A stretch of DNA of 26,047 bases from Ministeria vibrans ATCC 50519 (taxonomy: Eukaryota > Opisthokonta > Filasterea): positions 9,625 to 35,671 of the forward strand of contig CALSCP010002753.1 in the NCBI GenBank assembly GCA_943704425.1. The letters are read 5' to 3'. Position 1 is the first letter of the stretch. The number at the start of each line of letters is the position of its first letter. A program made the translations under genes and the position numbers. Shown piece by piece: positions 1-8,757 of this stretch. Under the pieces are notes generated by a model. The model worked only from the letters and a program-made list of their open reading frames with translations, made no database searches and was not told the origin of the DNA.

Positions 1-520
1 AATCACAGCCGGGCAAATGGTCCGTCAGCAGATTGCTGCGAGGCCCAACCCAGTCGCATCCGCTGGCTTTGTTCGAGCAGTACACTTTGGCCTTGCCCAG
101 TAGTTTGAGCACGGCACTCGCCACAGGCTTGACGTCTTCCTGCGGCACGACGGGCTTCCGATCGACGGGGCACGCGTGCTTCTGGGCGAGGGCGCTTTGC
201 AGGCACACGGCGCAGAACATGTGCTCGCAGGCGAGCATTCGCGGGTCAACGAGCGGCTGATGGCAAATGTGGCACAGAAGCTCGTCATCGACCGGATTGC
301 GCGAAACGTAGTCAAACGCTGCAGAGAGCGAGCGAGAGAGACGAACAAGAACAAAACAGAGACGGATAAGTCGCACAGTATGAAGGATGGCGCGAGGGAA
401 CGGCAGCGGAAAGAGAGCGAGGCGGAAAAAACGAAATGAACCGAAAATGAAAAAAAGACGGGAAAAAAAACACCACTCTCAGTCTGTACAAAAATTTGGA
501 GAGTTTTTTGAAGAGCTCAT
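1..520 (-). CDS. RING finger plus TRAF-type zinc finger protein, probable E3 ubiquitin ligase (3' part missing)
   Basis: Exons read complement(join(<1..318, 490..520)). The first exon encodes only MSSSKNSPNF plus one base, and a 171-nt GT-AG intron (319-489) restores the frame at SFDYVSRNPVDDELLC. A RING follows: CHIC, then CEHMFC-x2-C, then CPVD. The eighth zinc ligand is Asp instead of Cys, the C3HC3D form known from TRAF6 and RNF41/NRDP1. After it come a short helix-like linker and the start of a TRAF-type zinc finger (YCSNKASGCDW...LTDHLPGCD), where the window ends. By family this should be a ubiquitin ligase acting through its RING, with the TRAF fingers and an unseen C-terminal domain choosing the partner. 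The start ATG at 520 is chosen because it alone gives the right phase into exon 2; the ATG at 536 does not. The gene is divergent from ubiquilin, 128 bp away. Confidence 0.85.
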
Positions 521-648
521 GATGGGCTATGGCCAAGGCAAGACGGTAGACTACGCTAAATCAGCTTAGCAAGAAAATGATTGAAAATGGCTCAAAATGT
601 TCAGAATAATAAAATTATTCATTCTTTCTAATAATTTGACATTCTGGC
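521..648. promoter_or_regulatory. Shared divergent promoter region, RING gene / ubiquilin
   Basis: This 128-bp AT-rich stretch separates two start codons that point away from each other, so both promoters and both 5' UTRs must lie within it or overlap a neighbour. No TATA box or known factor site stands out. The role is inferred from gene layout only. Confidence 0.4.
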
Positions 649-1967
649 ATGTCCACTGACTTGAAGATCACGGTGAAGACGTCGCAAGGGAAGCAGTTCA
701 CGACGGTGGCGCAGTCGTCGTGGACGGTCCTGCAGTTCAAAGGGGCCATTGTAAACGACTGTGACGTGCCCGCCGCAGCACAGCGCATCATATTCTCGGG
801 TCGCATCCTTGAGGATGGAGACACCCTTGAGTCTTGTGGTAGGCGCGAAAAGAGCGTGAGGGAGCGAGAGAGTTTTATTTTTTTGTCATCGTTCACGAAC
901 TTTCGACGCGAATGCCACATTTTAGGCATCAAGGAGGGCCACACCGTCCATCTTGTGCGACGACAAACCGCCCCGACTGCACCAGCACCCACAGCGACCC
1001 CTGCGGCGGCGTCTCCCGCAGCGACTGGCGCGCAAGCTCCGCTCTTTAATGGCCTGCCTTCCTTTGGCGCGCCCGCCGCCGGCGCTGGTGCTGCGGCCGC
1101 CGGCGGGTTGCCTGGACTTGGCGGGATGACTCAAGAGCAGATGGCGCAGGCGATGCAGTCGCCCGTCATGGAGGTAGATGCAATTTCTTGCTATATCCCA
1201 TTCGCCTGCTAAATGTTTCCTAAATTACTATTGCCTATAATGATAATTATTATTCATATTATGTGAAGCAGCTAAAGCAGCAATAGCAGCTAAGGCAACA
1301 GCGCAACATGGAAAATTTCGATTCTCTATTTATTTTCTTATTATTCATATTAATCGAACTAACGTTTCATTGTCCCTGTATCGACTAGGCACTTATGAAC
1401 AACCCCGAGCTCATGCGCTCCATGATGGAAACTATGGCCACGACCAATCCACAGATGCAACAAGTGATGGAGCAGAACCCCGAGTTGCGCCAGGCGCTCA
1501 ATGACCCCGCCACAATGCGGCAAATGATGCAGGTAACATTCAACTTGTCGTGATTGCACAACTAATTTTTTGTTGGTGTTTTTCGTAGATGATGCGCAAT
1601 CCATCTTTGCGTGCCGAAATGATGCGTAATTCTGATCGAGCCATGAGCAACCTTGAAATGATGCCAGGCGGCTTTGATGCACTGCGTCAAATGCATACGC
1701 AGGTGCAAGAGCCCATGATGCGCGCGGCTGAGGAGCAAGCGCAGGCACAGACCCAACAGGCGGCCAATCCGTTTGCGCTTTTGATGGGTGGTGGTGCAAA
1801 TGCGGGGGGAGCAGGAGCGACTCCAGCAGCGCCTACAGGCGACGGGAGAGCTGGTGATGCCATGCCAAACCCATGGGGTGCACCCGGTACGTTCCGCACG
1901 TCTGTCACTGTCTGCGTGGTATGTGTTTGCGTGTGTGTCTTATTTAGTTTTGTATATATATATAGCT

Positions 1968-2023
<56 letters not shown>

Positions 2024-2628
2024 GCCAGCGGCGGGTGCTGGAGGGATGTTTGACCCAGCGAGTATGTCGGCGATGCTAGAGAATCCCATGATGCAACAGA
2101 TGATGACACAAATGACACAAGACCCCAACATGATGCGCCAGCTTATGCCGCCAGGGATGGCTGAGAACCCCATGGCACTCGGCATGATGCAGAACCCTAA
2201 TCTGATGCGTCGATTGATGGAGCCGGCCAACATGCGGGCAATGATGCAGATGCAGGAGGCAATTCGCCACTTGCAGAGTGTAGGGTTGCTCGAAGAGTAA
2301 GTGTGATATAAATATATATGCGCGTCTTTGTGGTGCCTGTCAATTGCTGATTGTGCCTGATAGGATGATGGCCATGGGCGGTGGAATGGGTGGAATGGGT
2401 GGAATGGGAGGAATGGGAGGGTTGGCAGGGGGCCTCTTTGGTGCTCCCGCTGCTCCCGGCGCGGCTCCCACTGCTACACCAGCTGCCAATGCGGAGCAAG
2501 TGTATGCGTCGCAGTTGCAGCAGCTCAATGACATGGGCTTTGTGGATCGTGCCAGTAACATTCGTGCTCTCCAGGCAACATCTGGCAATGTCAATGCTGC
2601 CATTGAGCGCCTTTTGTCCGGCCTCTGA
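649..2628 (+). CDS. UBQLN: Ubiquilin (UBL-STI1-UBA proteasome shuttle factor)
   Basis: Exons join(649..838, 926..1173, 1389..1532, 1589..1886, 1966..2296, 2364..2628) give 491 residues with all junctions GT-AG and in phase. An N-terminal ubiquitin-like domain (about 1-75, ending [16 protein letters not shown]) is followed by an Ala/Pro linker. Next come Met/Asn/Pro-rich STI1-type repeats (about 147-235, and about 318-400 after a Gly-Ala stretch), then Met-Gly repeats. A C-terminal UBA (about 450-490, QLNDMGF...[10 protein letters not shown]) ends the protein. This is the complete ubiquilin/Dsk2 layout. Such proteins carry ubiquitinated clients to the proteasome and chaperone hydrophobic membrane segments in the cytosol. 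The acceptor of intron 4 sits inside a GGAGCA repeat, so the exact exon 5 start (1966, 1972 or later steps of 6 nt) is ambiguous, but all choices keep the frame. The gene is convergent with tropomyosin, with 171 bp between the stop codons. Confidence 0.95.
1971..2024 (+). repeat. GGAGCA hexanucleotide repeat coding for Gly-Ala, at a splice acceptor
   Basis: Eight perfect GGAGCA units plus one GGAGCG lie directly after the intron 4 acceptor of ubiquilin. They encode alternating Gly-Ala between the two STI1 regions. Each unit contains CAG followed by GAG, so each can look like an acceptor in the same phase. Confidence 0.9.
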
Positions 2629-2799
2629 TATCATTATTAAATACTTTTTGTTGTTTTGATTTTTCTTTTTTCTTCTTCATTTGAGTTTTTTTGGGGGGGG
2701 AATATGAGAAACAAAACGAAGAAAAAAACAACGTGACACGCACAAAAAAAAGGAAAAAAAAACAAACACAGACAAGACGCAAAAGGAAAAAGCACCAGA

Positions 2800-3243
2800 T
2801 CACATGTCATTGAGATCAGCAAGAGTCTGATCGAGCTCGGCCTTGACCTCGCTGTACTTGATTCGGTTCTCTTCGGCTGCGTCCTCGAGCGCCTCAATCT
2901 TCTTCTCTTGGTCACGCACTTTTCGCTCCGCTGCCTCCGCACGCAAGTCCGCCTCACGGAACCTACCGGGACAGACAAATGTGTTAAAAAACAGTCGCTC
3001 ACAATACATGAGTGTTATGTGTGGGGTGTGTGTATGTTCGTACTTCTCTTCCGTCTCCTTGAGCTGATCGTACAGCTCGTCGCTCTTGTCCATCTGTGCG
3101 CCCATTCGGCTTGCCGTTGGGTTAGCGCCCATTTCGCTCAGCTCGCGCTCAGTCTCCTTCAGCTTGTCCTCAAGATCAACAACACGCTCCTCAGCGCGCT
3201 CCTGAAACACCAAGGAAATAATATTATTATTATTATTATTAGA

Positions 3244-3293
<50 letters not shown>

Positions 3294-3880
3294 GATAACT
3301 AGACAAAACACGTACCAAGTCGCCCTCGACAAGGAGGAGCTTTCGCTCTGCGCCGTTGGCACGGTTCTCTGCGTCGTTAAACTGCTCCTTGAGCGCGGCA
3401 ATCTCGTCACGGAGCACCGACAACTTGTCCGTGTCCGAGTCCTGCTTGTTCTCAAAGATCCTAAGAGGAATAACCAAGATGTCAACAGGTGGTGAAGCGG
3501 CAATCTTTGTATGTTTGTTTGTTGCCGGTTTACTTCTTCTCACGCTCAAGCTCATCACCACGCTTGTCCGCGTCTTCAAACTACGCAAATAGTTTATATG
3601 TCAGCATATGAAGCGAGTCGCGTCTAGGCCATCCCTCTCGCTGTCGCTGTCTCTCTCGTGTCTCTCTCACCTTGACCGCGAGTTCCTGGGCTCGGGACTG
3701 TGCGGACTCAAGCTCGTCCTCGAGGAGCTGAACGCGCCTTGACAGGCTCTCAAGCTGTTTCTCGGCCTCGTCGGCGCGCGACCTCTCCTGTGCCAGGTCA
3801 GCCTCCGCCGCCTCAGCGCGATCCTTGGCGTTGTCACACTCGTCGCGGAGCGCCGCCATCTTCTTCTTGATTGCTTCCAT
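2800..3880 (-). CDS. TPM: Tropomyosin, animal-like, about 240 residues
   Basis: Exons complement(join(2800..2962, 3044..3201, 3316..3460, 3534..3580, 3671..3880)) give 240 residues. All four introns (73-114 nt) are GT-AG and phase-consistent. The product is one uninterrupted heptad coiled coil, starting MEAIKKKMAALRDECDNAKD and ending KAELDQTLADLNDM. It is Glu/Lys/Ala-rich with no prolines except one near the centre (ANPTAS). Start, end and internal LERAEER-type segments match the short non-muscle tropomyosins of animals (about 248 residues). The protein should form parallel dimers that polymerise head to tail along actin filaments and control access of myosin and cofilin. ATG 3880 is the family start. 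An upstream exon-like ORF at 4063-4206 does not splice to it in frame. Intron 3 contains a long ATT repeat. It is convergent with ubiquilin. Confidence 0.93.
3219..3292. repeat. (ATT)n microsatellite in tropomyosin intron 3
   Basis: About 74 bp of almost pure ATT with one AGA interruption near 3241, lying wholly within the 3202-3315 intron. In the transcript it reads as (AAT)n and makes up most of this 114-nt intron. Confidence 0.9.
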
Positions 3881-4062
3881 TGCTGTATGTGTAGGTGGTT
3901 GGAGATACAAAAAATATAACTACAAAGAGAGAGAGAGAGAAAGAGAGGTTTAGCCTCAAAAAATGTGACAAACAATCCAAAAAAAAAAAAAAAAAAGAAG
4001 AGAAGCAAAAGGGAAAACGGTTTGACGAGACTTGCGGGGAGCAACTCCAGGGAGGAAAGACA

Positions 4063-4206
4063 TCAGAGAAGGCTAGGACGGCGCTTGATGCGGCTCACCT
4101 TGTGCAGGTAGCGCTCGTCGACACAGGCGGGGGCTGGTTCGCTTGGTGGAATCGCTTGGAGCTTTCGCAGCCATTGGACGACCACACCGCAATCGCTGCC
4201 GCTCAT
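4063..4206 (-). other. Unassigned exon-like small ORF upstream of tropomyosin
   Basis: From ATG 4206 the minus strand reads MSGSDCGVVVQWLRKLQAIP and onward to ...DERYLHK. A good donor (GTGAGC) follows at 4087-4086; without splicing the frame stops after 47 residues (4063). The composition looks coding and the donor is convincing, but I do not recognise the protein. Splicing to the acceptor just before tropomyosin ATG 3880 (CAG at 3883) would place tropomyosin in the wrong frame. It could be an alternative or upstream-ORF leader exon, a microprotein gene, or a gene remnant. The rest of 3881-4551 shows only an oligo-A tract near 3980-3996 (oligo-T on the minus strand), a GA tract near 3928-3944 and AT-rich DNA. 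Confidence 0.3.
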
Positions 4207-4551
4207 GACTGTGACTGGGATGAGATGTATTGAACGATGGTGGGCCGCGTTAGACAAGTAACTAACTAAAAGTAAGTAAAAAGTGTGAATTGTGAAAGAC
4301 TGAAAGTGTGAAAACAAACTTCGTAACCATTTCGTGAATGTTTGGATCGGGAATAAAATTCGGGACTGATTGTCAAGAAAATCACAGCCTTTGTGAGGGA
4401 GTGTAGAACCCTAAGAAAAGGGGCGCAATCCAGGAGCGAAGCCCAGTAGCCTACCTCAAAGCCTCAAACAAACTGTGAAACAGTGTACCAAATAGGTCTC
4501 GCATGTTATTCAACTTATATTATTATTATTACTTTTGTCTCCCCCAACTTC

Positions 4552-5082
4552 ATGACGTGGCTCCAACAACTAATTGACGACATTACACCGACTTTGTGGA
4601 TGGCAGGGCGCGTCAACGCGCTTCTGTTGGTCGTCTTTGTCGTGTCGGCCATTCTCATCAATTTTTACTCGCGCGCTGTGGGTGCTCACGACGATGCCCC
4701 GACCGCACCGCCCTCGCGCCCGACGCACCCAACGGAGGAGGAGCATTTGCTCGACGCGTCGGCGCCCGCGAAAGCCAAGCGTGCGAGCCGCCGCACCACT
4801 TCAACAGAAGAGGGCTCTTCGCATGTCGCAGCCACCGCAACGCGTCGCAGCCGTTCGCCAGCGCGCCAGCACACCTCTGCCGCACGCACTCGCAGCGTGT
4901 CCCCAGTGCGCACCCGCAGCTCGTCGCCTGCTCGGTCGCGTAGCAAGTCTCCCTCAAGGGCAAAGCGAGCGACTACCGCCACTGCATCGACAACGACCAC
5001 ATCAACAACAACTTTAAACGTGCTGGAGAGACAGCCTCGACACCGCAAGACTCCCTTGAAGATATTGAGAATGTACGAGTGA
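4552..5082 (+). CDS. Unrecognised small single-pass membrane protein with Arg/Ser-rich tail
   Basis: A single exon encodes 176 residues from ATG 4552, the first in-frame ATG (another is at 4600), to TGA. A short amphipathic start (MTWLQQLIDDITPTLWMAGR) leads into one hydrophobic stretch of about 20 residues (NALLLVVFVVSAILINFYSR, about residues 20-40). It looks like a signal anchor. The rest is polar and probably disordered: an acidic/Pro segment, then repeated RSRSP, RSVSPVRTRSSSPARSR and SKSPSRAK motifs like the RS domains of splicing factors. A Thr-rich run and a basic end (RKTPLKILRMYE) follow. RS dipeptides are typical SR-kinase substrates, and joining them to a membrane anchor is unusual. 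I do not know a family for it. The -3 position of the start is a T, so initiation at the second Met (4600) is possible; that would move the start to just before the hydrophobic stretch. It is convergent with MPDU1, 115 bp apart. Confidence 0.6.
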   Translation: MTWLQQLIDDITPTLWMAGRVNALLLVVFVVSAILINFYSRAVGAHDDAPTAPPSRPTHPTEEEHLLDASAPAKAKRASRRTTSTEEGSSHVAATATRRSRSPARQHTSAARTRSVSPVRTRSSSPARSRSKSPSRAKRATTATASTTTTSTTTLNVLERQPRHRKTPLKILRMYE

Positions 5083-5197
5083 GACAAGGGCAAGGCACCT
5101 TGCTTCACTGCCGCTCTCCTTCTCACTCGTTCACACTCAAGCAATGTTTAATGTATAGCTATTATTATTACTATTATTATTAATTTTGTTGTTATTA

Positions 5198-6251
5198 TTA
5201 TTGATTCTTCTTCTGAGCAGTCGCATTCCAGTACCACACAATCTGTGCAGCCAACACAAAATTCAGCGCAACCGCCGAGACGAACCCAGCAAGAATAAGC
5301 TGGTCGTCAACCTCCTGGAGCGTGGTGAAGACGCGCGCAGCAGTGCCACCCAGGTTGAGAAACGCCGTAATGGCACTGAGCACTCCCGTGTTGCCCGCCA
5401 CAAAGTTTTGAATGATCTACACACGCTACAGATTAGCCTCCTCCCACCTTGGTGTATTGGTGTTTCGTGGGTTACTTGAGGGACTTTGCTTGCGGCCACA
5501 ATGAAAATGGTGGAGGCTTGGAGGTACTGAAGAATCTCAAGGGAGACGTATCCGCTGTAGATAAGCCCATAGACCAGTGCAGCAATCGCACCAAGTGCAA
5601 CAACGCCCGCGACCGACTTGCCGCCCAGGTGGAGCATCAGGAAGAGGATCACTGCGTTGCCAAACACGAGGAATAGCGATTCGCCCCAAGTGCTACATGA
5701 CAATGTGTGAGAGAGATATTGATAGAGAGAGAGAAAAAAAAAATGTATGTATGTGTGTGGGTGTATGTATGTGTCTTGTTAGACAATGTATGTTGGACAA
5801 TGTACCTAAACGCAAACTCGTTGGCGACGTTGTAGGCGACAATAAAGACACAGGCAATGATCTCCAGGAGCACCGACAGCAAACTCAGTCCCTTGCCCGA
5901 ACCAGCGCGCACAATGTTCACAATCTGCGGCAACTTGACTAGACAGCGTGAGAGTGGAGCGTGTCACAAGGCGTCGAGGATCAAGGAGACGCGTGTGCAC
6001 TCACCAATCAGCGCACCCAGCACAACAACAAGCCCAAGCGCTTTGCTCACGGCGAGCTTCACACACGGCACTACAGAGAAGCGGAGTGAGGCAGAGAGGA
6101 GAGCGGCGTGTGTGGCATGGGAGGATCAGACGGTAGGGCGTTCACGCGTGAGTGGCGAGTGCAGTGGTATACCGTCGATTTCGACATTGAGAAACTTCTC
6201 GGCGCACTCGGCACCGATGAATTCGGAAAGTACTGTACTGATCGCCTCCAT
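5198..6251 (-). CDS. MPDU1: MPDU1-type PQ-loop protein (mannose-P-dolichol utilisation)
   Basis: Exons complement(join(5198..5416, 5476..5692, 5806..5938, 6005..6070, 6173..6251)) give 237 residues; the human protein is 247. All junctions are GT-AG with matching phases. After an N-terminal helix (ECAEKFLNV) come seven hydrophobic segments. The two PQ-loops are seen as VKLPQIVNIV with GSGKGLSLLSVLLE, and as SKVPQIIQNF with AGNTGVLSAIT. STWGESLFLV and LGGTAARVFTTLQEVDD are also typical of the family, and the C-terminus is lysine-rich (NATAQKKNQ), as in human MPDU1. The protein sits in the ER membrane and is required for use of dolichol-P-mannose and dolichol-P-glucose in N-glycan and GPI assembly; its exact transport role is unsettled. 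ATG 6251 is chosen because it gives the usual length before the first membrane segment. An in-frame ATG at 6308 would add 19 residues. Confidence 0.93.
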
Positions 6252-6503
6252 TTGTGGTGTGAAGGAGGTAGGAAGACGGAAAAGAATAAGAAATACTCCA
6301 AAGTCCAATGACTTATTTATTTTACTTGACTAAGATGATGTAAATCATTATCTGCCAGTAAGTGTAAGCTGTAAGTGTCATTAGTGAATATTCAATAGTG
6401 ATTAGTCATTACTGTCAAGCGTCAACCGAGTGGTCTGAGTCCCATTGCCTACAACTAAATCAATCATAGGATCATTTCAAAAATCAAAATCATTCATGTT
6501 TGT
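6252..6503. promoter_or_regulatory. Divergent promoter region, MPDU1 / SelO
   Basis: A 252-bp AT-rich spacer between two outward-pointing start codons. It contains short imperfect repeats of AGTGTAAG/TAAGTGTCATTAGTGA type near 6359-6410 but no recognisable core promoter element. Its function is inferred from layout. Confidence 0.35.
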
Positions 6504-8586
6504 ATGTTCCCCTCACCAGTACGACTGCCTCCCTGCCTTTCCGCACAGATTAAAACTATTCCACTATACACATAGATCCCCGCGGTGACAAGGGTCCGCG
6601 CTCCCGTGGAAGACGTCACTCGAATAGAAAGAGTGCCAAGAACAAGTGATCAGTTTGTCGCTCTTGCCGATGCCCCCGTCAACAACGTGTACGTGCGTCA
6701 ACTTCCAGGCGATGCGGACACGCAGGACACGTCGGCACGACAAGTGCGGGGCGTGTGTTACTCCTCCGTGCGTCCCTGTGCCTTTCCCAAAGCCCAAATG
6801 GTAACACATCTTTTTTTGTTCTTTGGTCTCTCACCGCAACAAAGTGCAGCTCCATGTCAGCGCATCAGCCGGATCCCTGCTAAGCATTTATCCGTCAGAG
6901 TTTGAAACGGACGAATTCCTTCGCCTCATCTCAGGCACGGATCTTTCAGGTACCAACAAACAAACAAACAATGTAATCTCCCACCCCCAAGCGCAACACA
7001 AACCGCCCTCCCCGCTCCCCCCACCGCTGCCACCGCTGCCTGCCTTATGCACTCGAAGTTTTGTGGTGTCATCGATCTGCACGCAGACCCGAACAACCCG
7101 CACGGCCTCAAAAAGGAGTCATCTACTGAATAACAAAGTAACTCCCTAGCCATTCCCGATTGCCAACCGTGGGCCAGTGTCTACGCAGGTCATCAGTTTA
7201 ACATATTTGTCCCTCAACTGGGCGACGGGCGAACAGTGACGCTTTGTCAACTCACACCAAGACAAGAGCCTTTACTCGAGCTGCAACTCAAAGGTTCGAT
7301 ATTATAATTGTTTGTTTTTTCATCACCCGTTCTTACTCTATGCAATTAGGGTGTGGTCGAACACCGTTCAGTCGCACCGCAGACGGCCGGGCAACTCTAC
7401 GCGGGTGTGTGCTAGAGTATGTGATGAGCGAGGCGCTCTTTCATCTGCGTCTGTTTCCCGCAGTGCGCGCAGTGTGTCTTGCGGCTACACACGAACAGCT
7501 CACGCGCGACTGGACCCTCCCCGCCCACACCCTGCTCCCCGGTGGTCTTCTCTGTCGCGCCGCTCCCTCCTTCATCCGCTTTGGATCCTTTGAGCACCAT
7601 TCGGCTGCGCGTCAGACGGCCCTTGTACGTCGTCTCGCAGACTACTCTATTGCCCACCACTTCCCTCACATTCCCACTGACTCTCCCGATCGCTATGCCC
7701 TCTTCTTTGCCTCTGTCTGTGCCGACACTGCAAAACTTGTTGCCACATGGCAAGTGTACGGCTTCATTCACGGTCAGAAAAGGGGAACCACGCACGTTTG
7801 AAAGTGAAGTTCGCTAAATATTTTTTTTTCTCGATAGGCCTGATGAATAGTGACAACATGTCCATCTGTGGAATCACACTTGACTTGGGCACAAGCTCGT
7901 TTCTGCGCGCATACACACCCAAAGCAGTTTCGTGTGAGCAGCACAGCGATGCAGCGGGTTTGTATGCGTACGAGCGACAGCCAATTGTGGCCCACCTCAA
8001 CCTGACTCGACTGGGGAGTGCGCTTGGAAGTGTTTTGCCGGGTTCATTGGCACAGTTGGCGCTTGATGCGTACTGGGAAACGGTCAATGGGTTGTTTTTG
8101 GAAGGAATGCGACGCAGATTAGGATTGGAAGGAGCCGAGAACGTGCGCGAGGATCGGTCGTTGGTGGTGGCCCTGCTAAAGGCTCTTGAAAGTGCACAGG
8201 TGGACCTCAATGTATTCTGTCGCACGCTTGCCACTGCATCCGAAGGGTGTGTTGCATACGCACATGAGGCGCTTGTGGACTGGCTTGGTCTGTACCACAA
8301 GCGAATTGGTCCTGAGACGACTGAGGAACGTGAGACGCGACGCACTCGCATGTGTGCCGTCAATCCCGCAGTGATTGTGCGCTCTGCACACATTGACCAT
8401 ATCATGGCCGCACTCGATGATGACACTAATGATGACGATCAACTCGGCGAGCATAATAATGAGGATCGACTGGGCGAGCATTGTCGTCTTCCGCGTCGAT
8501 ATGCAGAGTTGAAGCGTCGCTGCACTGCACTCATTGATCGTCTCTCGCGTCCCTTTCAATCAGAGTCATCTCTTTTTGACCTGTAG
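6504..8586 (+). CDS. SELENOO: SelO-family protein adenylyltransferase (pseudokinase AMPylase)
   Basis: Proposed exons join(6504..6518, 6576..6800, 6850..6949, 7150..7293, 7350..7772, 7838..8586) give 551 residues. Family landmarks occur in order: NVYVRQLPGD; YAGHQFNIFVPQLGDG; LELQLKG with the nucleotide-binding Lys (161); CGRTPFSRTADGRATLR with Glu 184 in LEYV; FIRFGSFE; HGLMNSDNMSICG (303-314), the metal-binding loop; then DLG (318-320), where most homologues have DYG. SelO transfers AMP to Ser/Thr/Tyr of redox proteins, in mitochondria in animals. The C-terminus is short and ends SESSLFDL. It lacks the Cys or Sec that usually lies two or three residues from the end, and the human protein is about 120 residues longer. 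The tiny first exon (MFPSP) is a weak call: the frame upstream of 6576 is closed, so some upstream exon is needed. I did not identify a clear mitochondrial presequence. It is convergent with CKS1. Confidence 0.88.
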
Positions 8587-8757
8587 CTCTTTTTATAGTA
8601 TATTACAAAGGTGTACTCAACCATTGTCGTTAATCAAAACATCATAATTATAAAAATTTAAAGTTAGTATAAACAGAGAAAGAAAGGGTGTATTCATGTG
8701 AACAGTTGTGAATTGGGATTGTTGCTGTTGTTGTTGCTGATGATGTTTTTTTTTTTT

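Noticed and set aside
6950-7149. Extra SelO exon within this region (Pro-rich open stretches)
   Set aside because: Splicing 6949 to 7150 joins SGTDLS to AIPDCQPWASVYAGHQF, as expected for SelO. The 200 nt add nothing seen in the family.
8584-8586. Selenocysteine readthrough at the SelO stop
   Set aside because: The stop is TAG, not TGA, and no Sec-type C-terminal motif precedes or follows it.
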